In this document: positions 59,088 to 64,000 of the stretch, in pieces | Numbering within the stretch: position 1 is the stretch's first letter | How the letters are laid out: every line of letters starts with the position of its first letter | Assembly (NCBI RefSeq): GCF_900143005.1 | Contig: NZ_FRCS01000011.1 | Span: 186,001-250,000 of the forward strand | From: Cryptosporangium aurantiacum | Lineage (GTDB): Bacteria > Actinomycetota > Actinomycetes > Mycobacteriales > Cryptosporangiaceae | DNA: 64,000 nucleotides | Direction of reading: 5' to 3' | Notes under the pieces: generated by a model | The model's database searches: none | The model's input: the letters and a program-made list of their open reading frames with translations, nothing else | What the model was told of the DNA's origin: nothing | Translations under genes and position numbers: made by a program

Positions 59088-61813
59088 TCCGCCACCGCCT
59101 CGTGGACGCGTCCCAGGTAGGCCGCGACGACGGCCCGATCGGCGCGGATCTCCTCCGGGGTGCCCGCGGCGATCGTGTGTCCGAAGTCGAGCACGTAGAC
59201 GCGATCGCAGACGTCGAGCACGAGCGAGACGTCGTGGTCGACGAGGAGCACGCCGGCGCCGCTGTCCCGCGCGATCGCCCGGATCCGTTCGCCGAGCCGC
59301 CGGCTCTCGGTGCTGTCCAGACCCGCGGCCGGCTCGTCGAGCAGCACCACCCGGGGCCGGGCGGCGCAGGCGCGGGCGAGCGAGACGAGTTGGCGTTCGC
59401 CCTGGCTGAGGTCCTCGGCGACCCGATCGGCCAGGTGCCCGATGCCGACGACGTCCAGGGCCTCCGCGACGGCCGCCGAGCGCGATCCGCTGTGCACCGC
59501 GATGCCGACGTTCTCCTCGACGGTGAGGTCGTCGTGCAGCTCCAGGGCCTGGAACGTGCGGCCGAGGCCCCGGCGGGCCCGGACGTGCGGTGCCAGGCCG
59601 TCGATCGAGGTTCCGTCGAGCCGGACCGTGCCGGACGCGCGAGCGAAGCCGGTCAACGCGTCGATGACGCTGGTCTTACCCGCACCGTTCGGCCCGATCA
59701 ACCCGACGACTTCTCCGGACGCCACCCGGATCGCGAAGTCCTCCACGGCCGTGACCCCGCCGTACCGCACGGTCAGCCCCGAGACCTCGAGCCGCGGCCC
59801 GCCTCCAGGCCCGACGGCCCCGAGCCCGGCCCCGCGCGCAGCCCCGAGCCCGGCGTCGGACGTAGCTGCGGGCGCGGCGGCTCGGCGGCGGCCGAAGCGG
59901 CGGCGGACGCGTTCCACCAGGTCGTGACCGCCACCGGCCAGCCCTTCGGGGTTGGTCAGCAGCACCGCGATCAACCCGAGGCCGCTGACCACCTGGTACC
60001 AGTCCCCCAGGTGCACCCACCGGTCCATCGCGATCGCCGTGATGCCCCCGGCCGCCATCACCCCGGCCAGCACCCCGCCGTACACCGACGTGATGCCGGC
60101 CAGGTACGCGGTGGACAGCAGCGCGAGCCCGGCCAGCGTCGTGAACGAATCGAACGTGACGACGCTCTGCCGGTAGGCCAGCAGACACCCGCCGATCCCC
60201 GCGATGAACGATGCCAACCCGAACGCGAGGATCTTGACCCGCACCACGTCGACGCCGATGCCCGCGGCGGAGCGCTCGTTGGCCCGCACCGCCAGCATCG
60301 CCGAACCCAGCCCGCTCATCCGCAGCTTCGCGACACCCCAGGCCGTGACGACCAGCACGAACAGACAGAGCAGCCCGAACGGCAACCGCGGGAACTCCTC
60401 TCCGGTCCCGACGCTCAGGTCGAGGCCGAACAGCGTCGGCTGGGTCACGCGCGCGCCGCTGGTGCCGACCAGGTCGGTGTTGCGGAACCAGGCCGCCTCG
60501 ATCGCGTACGCGAGCGCGAGCGTCACGATGCCGAGCGACAGCCCGCGCAACCGCAGCGCGGGTAGCCCGACGACCACCCCGACGACCGTGGCGACGGCCG
60601 CCGCCAGCAACGGCGCGATCGGGAACGGCAGGTCGCTGAGCGCGCTGAGGACAAACGCGGCGGTGCCGGCCAGCGCGAGCTGCGCGAGCGACACCTGCCC
60701 GGCGTACCCGGTCACGACCACCAGCGAGAGCCCGATCACGGCCAGGATGAACGTCGCGATCACCGCGCTGCGCCAGGTGCCCTCGGTGAAGACCAGCGCG
60801 ACGACGCCGAGCGCCGTACCCGCGACCGTCGGCACGACGAGCCCCCGTGGACGCCCGGCACGCCCCAGCCGTTGCCGCAGCAGCTGCCCGCGCGCCGGAA
60901 TGCCCCGGCGGGTGTACAGCAGCGCGACCAGGATGACCGCCAGCGGGATCAACGCGGCCGAACCGGCCTGCGGCATCCATGAGTGCTCCGCCGCCAGCGT
61001 CAGCGCTTCGGACTGCAGCATGCCGATCGCCAGCCCGGCCAGCACGGTCGGTACCAGGTGCTGGAAGCCGCCGACCACGGCCGCCGCCAGCGCCGGGACG
61101 ATGAACAGCGTGTAGGTGCCGGGCGTCAGCGGGGTCAGCGGTGCGATCAGGATGCCGGCCGCCCCGGCGACGGTGGCGCTGAGCATCCAGTTGGCCAGCG
61201 CCACCCGGTCGGTGGAAACCCCGGAGAGGTAGGCACCGAGCCGGGTCTCGGCCGTCGCCCTGGTCAGCAGCCCGAACCGGGTGTACCGGAACGCCAGCGT
61301 CAGGACGACGGTCAGCACGAGCACCGACACCGCCAGCCAGAAGCGGTCGGAGAGCACGGTGAGCGATCCGAGTTCCCAGCGGGAGGCCGGGAAGATCGCC
61401 TCGACGCTCACCGGCGCGCCGCCGAGCCGGATCGCCAGCAGCGCCTGGATGACGACCAGCACCCCCAGCGACGCGACGGCCTGGGCCAGCGGCGGCGCGG
61501 CCCGCAGCGGCCGGAACACCGCCGCGTACAGCAGCGCCCCGAGCCCCGCGCCCACCAGCAGCGCCAGCACGACCGCGGGCATCAGCCCCCACGGCTGTCC
61601 GATGTCGACCGTGGGCGGCAGGCCGGGCACGACGAGCACGAGCAGCTCACCGTCGCGGAGCCCGGCGTAGACGTACGCGACGGTCAGCGCGACCGCACCG
61701 GTGGCGAAGTTGATCACCCCGGAGCTGCGGAACGTCAGCACCAGGGCCAGCGCCAGCGCCGCGAAGACGGCGCCGTTCCCGAGCCCGAGCAGCAGCGCGG
61801 CGAGGTGACTCAT
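59084..61813 (-). CDS. Fused LivH-LivM-LivG importer subunit (two permeases plus ATPase)
   Basis: Seen: 909 residues. Residues ~1-290 are LivH-like permease (LGNGAVFAALALALVLTFRS, FRPLRAAPPLAQAVASLGVL). Residues ~310-640 are LivM-like permease (VIGLSLVVVTGYAGQVSLAQ, MLAVRANERSAAGIGVDVVR). After a Gly/Ala-rich linker (AAAPAATSDAGLGAARG), residues ~670-905 are LivG-like ATPase (LIGPNGAGKTSVIDALTG, signature DLSQGERQLVSLARACAARP). Known: these are usually separate genes, and M-G fusions are not rare, but an H-M-G fusion is uncommon. Start MSHLAALL at 61813 overlaps the binding-protein stop by 1 bp. It works with the LivF at 58374. Confidence 0.9.
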   Translation of the reverse strand: MSHLAALLLGLGNGAVFAALALALVLTFRSSGVINFATGAVALTVAYVYAGLRDGELLVLVVPGLPPTVDIGQPWGLMPAVVLALLVGAGLGALLYAAVFRPLRAAPPLAQAVASLGVLVVIQALLAIRLGGAPVSVEAIFPASRWELGSLTVLSDRFWLAVSVLVLTVVLTLAFRYTRFGLLTRATAETRLGAYLSGVSTDRVALANWMLSATVAGAAGILIAPLTPLTPGTYTLFIVPALAAAVVGGFQHLVPTVLAGLAIGMLQSEALTLAAEHSWMPQAGSAALIPLAVILVALLYTRRGIPARGQLLRQRLGRAGRPRGLVVPTVAGTALGVVALVFTEGTWRSAVIATFILAVIGLSLVVVTGYAGQVSLAQLALAGTAAFVLSALSDLPFPIAPLLAAAVATVVGVVVGLPALRLRGLSLGIVTLALAYAIEAAWFRNTDLVGTSGARVTQPTLFGLDLSVGTGEEFPRLPFGLLCLFVLVVTAWGVAKLRMSGLGSAMLAVRANERSAAGIGVDVVRVKILAFGLASFIAGIGGCLLAYRQSVVTFDSFTTLAGLALLSTAYLAGITSVYGGVLAGVMAAGGITAIAMDRWVHLGDWYQVVSGLGLIAVLLTNPEGLAGGGHDLVERVRRRFGRRRAAAPAATSDAGLGAARGAGLGAVGPGGGPRLEVSGLTVRYGGVTAVEDFAIRVASGEVVGLIGPNGAGKTSVIDALTGFARASGTVRLDGTSIDGLAPHVRARRGLGRTFQALELHDDLTVEENVGIAVHSGSRSAAVAEALDVVGIGHLADRVAEDLSQGERQLVSLARACAARPRVVLLDEPAAGLDSTESRRLGERIRAIARDSGAGVLLVDHDVSLVLDVCDRVYVLDFGHTIAAGTPEEIRADRAVVAAYLGRVHEAVAE

Positions 61814-63063
61814 CACGAGCCCGCAGGCTCGGTGCCGCGCGCGTCGTACTTCTCGGGTTTGCCCTTCTCGTCGAGCGTCGCGATCAGGCCGCCGCGCAGG
61901 CACACGGCCGGCGTCGCGGGGTAGAAGGAGCCGTTGCACTGGAACGTCAGCGGCTGGGCTCCGGGCATCTCGGCCTTGGGCGCCGCCTTGATCGCCGCGG
62001 TGACCGACTGCGGCGTGACCTCGCCGGTGAGGTTCTGCAGGGCGGCGTGGAACGCGGTGATCGTCGAGAACAGCGACATCCCGGCGGGCGAGCCCAGATC
62101 GATGTCCTTGCCGTAGGTGGCGGCCACGGCCTCGTAGAGCTGCATCGACGGGTTGTCGGTTCCCAGTGGCGTCGCCGCGGAGACCGTCATGCCCTCGAGC
62201 TGGTCCTTCGGGGTCGCTTTGCGGGTGGCGTCGGTGATGCAGGGACCCGCCGCGTGGATCTTGCCGGTGAAGCCGACCGCGCGGAGGCCGCTGAACGCGG
62301 CGACGCAGAACGAGTCGTTGCCGACCACGTGGACGATGCCCGGATCACCCTTCGCGAGCTTCTGCAGCTGCGGGGTCATGTCGGCGGTGTCGAGCGGCAC
62401 CGCGATCACCGTGTGCTCGATCCCGGCCTTGGCGTAGACCGGCGGCGCGACGGTCGAGTACAGGCCCACGGCCGTCGGCACGTCGACCACGATCGTCGTC
62501 ACGGTCTTCTCGTCCGCGTCCTTGGCCAGCTCGATCGGGAGCGTGACGTTGGCGAAGACCGGGTCGCTCAGCACGAACGTGGACTTGGCGTCCCGCAGTA
62601 CCGGGGCGTCGCTCGCGGCGAAGAGCATGGTCGGGATGCCGGCGGCGTGCAGCGGATCCCAGACGCTCTCGGCGACCGACGTCGAGCCGATCACGACGCC
62701 GGCCACGCGGTCCTGGATCATCCGGTTGGCGCAGTCGGTGGCCGTGCTCGGGTCGGCGGTGGTGTCGCAGACGAAGAGCTCGATCGGGCGCCCGCCGATG
62801 CCGGACTTCCGGGCGTTGAGGTACTTGATCGTCGCCTCCGCGACGTCACGTTCGACGGCTCGCTGGCCGGTCGCGGCCTTGCCGGTCACCACCCCGATCC
62901 GGACCGGTTCGCCCTTGGCGGGCGCCGACGGGCCGAGCACCGCGGCGGCGTTCACGGGCTTCTTTGATGTGTCGTCCTCGGCCGCACCGCAGGCGGCGGT
63001 GGCGGTCAGCGTGAGTGCGGCGAAAGCCGCGGTCAACAGTCGTCGGGCAGGCTTCATTGCCAT
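61813..63063 (-). CDS. Branched-chain-type substrate-binding lipoprotein
   Basis: Seen: 416 residues with signal AMKPARRLLTAAFAALTLTA, lipobox TATAAC and Cys; the mature part is a periplasmic-binding fold with VRIGVVTGKAATGQRAVERD, VVIGSTSVAESVWDPLHAAG and HVVGNDSFCVAAFSGLRAVG. Known: LivJ/HBP-type proteins capture amino acids, amides or aromatic acids outside the membrane. The ligand pocket cannot be predicted. First gene of the importer-ligase operon, divergent from the CaiB-type gene across an AT-rich promoter gap. Confidence 0.9.
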   Translation of the reverse strand: MAMKPARRLLTAAFAALTLTATAACGAAEDDTSKKPVNAAAVLGPSAPAKGEPVRIGVVTGKAATGQRAVERDVAEATIKYLNARKSGIGGRPIELFVCDTTADPSTATDCANRMIQDRVAGVVIGSTSVAESVWDPLHAAGIPTMLFAASDAPVLRDAKSTFVLSDPVFANVTLPIELAKDADEKTVTTIVVDVPTAVGLYSTVAPPVYAKAGIEHTVIAVPLDTADMTPQLQKLAKGDPGIVHVVGNDSFCVAAFSGLRAVGFTGKIHAAGPCITDATRKATPKDQLEGMTVSAATPLGTDNPSMQLYEAVAATYGKDIDLGSPAGMSLFSTITAFHAALQNLTGEVTPQSVTAAIKAAPKAEMPGAQPLTFQCNGSFYPATPAVCLRGGLIATLDEKGKPEKYDARGTEPAGS

Positions 63064-63237
63064 AGGTCAGCCACCTCGTCGAGCCGTTTCGGCCCTGCCG
63101 ACGGCACGACGCCGGGCAGGGAGCTCCCGGGTCGGCAGGCAGGGTGGGGATGAGCGGCTCCGGACGAGCGAACGGGCCGCTACCAGCAACAATCGGCCCG
63201 CTACGGGGGCCTCGAGTCAGGCCATGCTCGCAATCGG

Positions 63238-63300
63238 ACGCAGCAAAGTCAACATTTACATTTCTAAAAGTGTTGTGTTCTCTTAACGAGAGCGACGTTC
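63238..63300. promoter_or_regulatory. AT-rich divergent promoter region with inverted repeats
   Basis: Within the 291-bp gap 63064-63354, this AT-rich part holds an imperfect repeat CAACATTTA (63250) with TAAAAGTGTTG (ending 63275), and a shorter CTCT-TAACG-AGAG at 63280-63292. No regulator gene is adjacent within the window. Confidence 0.45.
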
Positions 63301-63354
63301 TACATCGCTACCGCACCACGTTCTGCGACAACGCCGACGTAGCGGAGGTGCTCC

Positions 63355-64000
63355 ATGAACTCCCAGATCGATCCAGCATTCGACGGAATCCGTGTCGTCG
63401 AGTTGGCGCAGTGGGTCTTCGTCCCGGTTGCCGGCGCGCTGCTGGCCGATTGGGGCGCGGACGTGATCCGGATCGAACGCCCGGAAGGCGACCCCTACCG
63501 AGCCCTGTCCACACAGGGCATCGGAGCGGACGCCAACGGGGTGAACCTGTCGGTCGCACTGGCGAACCGCGGCAAGCGTTCGATCGCGATCGACCTGCGG
63601 ACGGAGGCCGGGCGCGCGGTCCTCGACGACCTGCTGGCCAGCGCGGACGTCTTCCTCACGAACTTCCGTCCCGGCGCGTTACGCCGTCTCGGGCTGGACG
63701 CGGAAACCCTCACCGACCGCTACCCCACGCTGATCTACGCCCGCGGCCACGGGTACGGCGTCCGCGGCCCGGACGCCGAGCGGGCCGGCTACGACTCCTC
63801 GGCGTTCTGGGCGCGGGGCGGGATGGCGCACGTGCTCACCCCACCGGGCCAGGACTGGCCGCTCAACCAGCGTGGCGCGATGGGCGACCGCAACGGCGCG
63901 ATGGCGCTCGCGTTCGGCATGGCCGCGGCGCTGCTGCGCCGGGTCCGCACCGGCCGCGGGTCCATCGTGGACGTCTCGCTGCTCGGCACCGCGATGTGGA
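63355..64000 (+). CDS. Class III CoA-transferase (CaiB/BaiF), N-terminal part (cut by window edge)
   Basis: Seen: at least 215 codons, ATG at 63355 with GCGGAGG upstream, open to the window end. It contains GIRVVELAQWVFVPVAGALL, DWGADVIRIERPEGDPYR, the NRGKRSIAIDLRTEAGRAVL block, and the catalytic-Asp region ERAGYDSSAFWARGGMA near 150. Codon 109 is TTA. Known: these enzymes swap CoA between carboxylic acids (carnitine, bile acids, formate, aryl acids). Divergent from the acid importer/ligase operon, it fits CoA handling of the same imported acid. Confidence 0.9.
   Translation, partial: MNSQIDPAFDGIRVVELAQWVFVPVAGALLADWGADVIRIERPEGDPYRALSTQGIGADANGVNLSVALANRGKRSIAIDLRTEAGRAVLDDLLASADVFLTNFRPGALRRLGLDAETLTDRYPTLIYARGHGYGVRGPDAERAGYDSSAFWARGGMAHVLTPPGQDWPLNQRGAMGDRNGAMALAFGMAAALLRRVRTGRGSIVDVSLLGTAMW

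Overview
The window is very GC-rich DNA with dense, often overlapping genes, many GTG/TTG starts, many TetR-type regulators and mycothiol-linked and beta-ketoadipyl-type catabolic genes. This fits a filamentous or soil actinomycete with a large genome (Frankia, Cryptosporangium or Pseudonocardia-like). The genus cannot be fixed from the sequence alone. I see no rRNA, tRNA, CRISPR array, complete insertion sequence, phage module or replication origin.

Layout. 1-2.5 kb: a partial class II glutamine amidotransferase, a DUF1028 protein and a cation:proton antiporter. 2.5-6.7 kb: a monosaccharide-type ABC importer (ATPase, permease, lipoprotein) divergent from a LacI regulator, with two matching operator palindromes between them. 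6.7-13.1 kb: a lipid or steroid-like CoA-thioester island holding a luciferase-family remnant, two enoyl-CoA hydratases, a DUF35 zinc-ribbon/OB-fold protein, two thiolase-fold lipid-transfer-type proteins and a TetR regulator. 13.1-18.9 kb: a mycothiol-dependent maleylpyruvate isomerase-family protein, an MFS pump with a SnoaL-like protein, a divergent XRE regulator and an aromatic-ring FAD monooxygenase. 19-25.3 kb: a small membrane protein, a methyltransferase, an alpha/beta hydrolase with a divergent TetR regulator, a HEAT/MORN-like protein and a PAS-PAS histidine kinase. 25.4-30.3 kb: a flavoprotein remnant, a drug-type MFS pump with a TetR regulator, and a two-gene MEDS-STAS/MEDS-ATPase module.

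30.3-36 kb: an aerobic benzoyl-CoA (box) cluster (ligase, BoxB, BoxC) divergent from a PaaX-family regulator. 36-40.2 kb: a heterodimeric ABC transporter pair preceded by a 44-residue small ORF and divergent from a TetR regulator. 40.2-42.5 kb: a two-subunit 3-oxoacid CoA-transferase divergent from an IclR regulator. 42.6-43.4 kb: a SigB/SigF-type sigma factor. 43.9-49.2 kb: an SDR/TetR pair, a class C beta-lactamase-type hydrolase, an ABM protein, an aldo/keto reductase and an XRE regulator. 49.2-56.8 kb: an atypical radical SAM protein with a flavin reductase and a TetR regulator, divergent across a 28-bp palindrome from a GH2 beta-galactosidase and an MFS transporter, followed by an HD hydrolase. 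56.9-64 kb: a branched-chain-type ABC importer whose two permeases and one ATPase are fused in one chain, with a CoA ligase and a divergent, partial class III CoA-transferase.

A common plan recurs: a local regulator is transcribed away from its target operon, with a clear inverted repeat between them. The window also holds remnants of broken genes and a 59-nt sequence repeated in two convergent intergenic gaps. The most unusual items are that intergenic repeat pair, the radical SAM protein with a C-x8-C-x2-C motif, the 44-residue ORF coupled to the ABC pair, the paired MEDS regulators and the triple LivH-LivM-LivG fusion.
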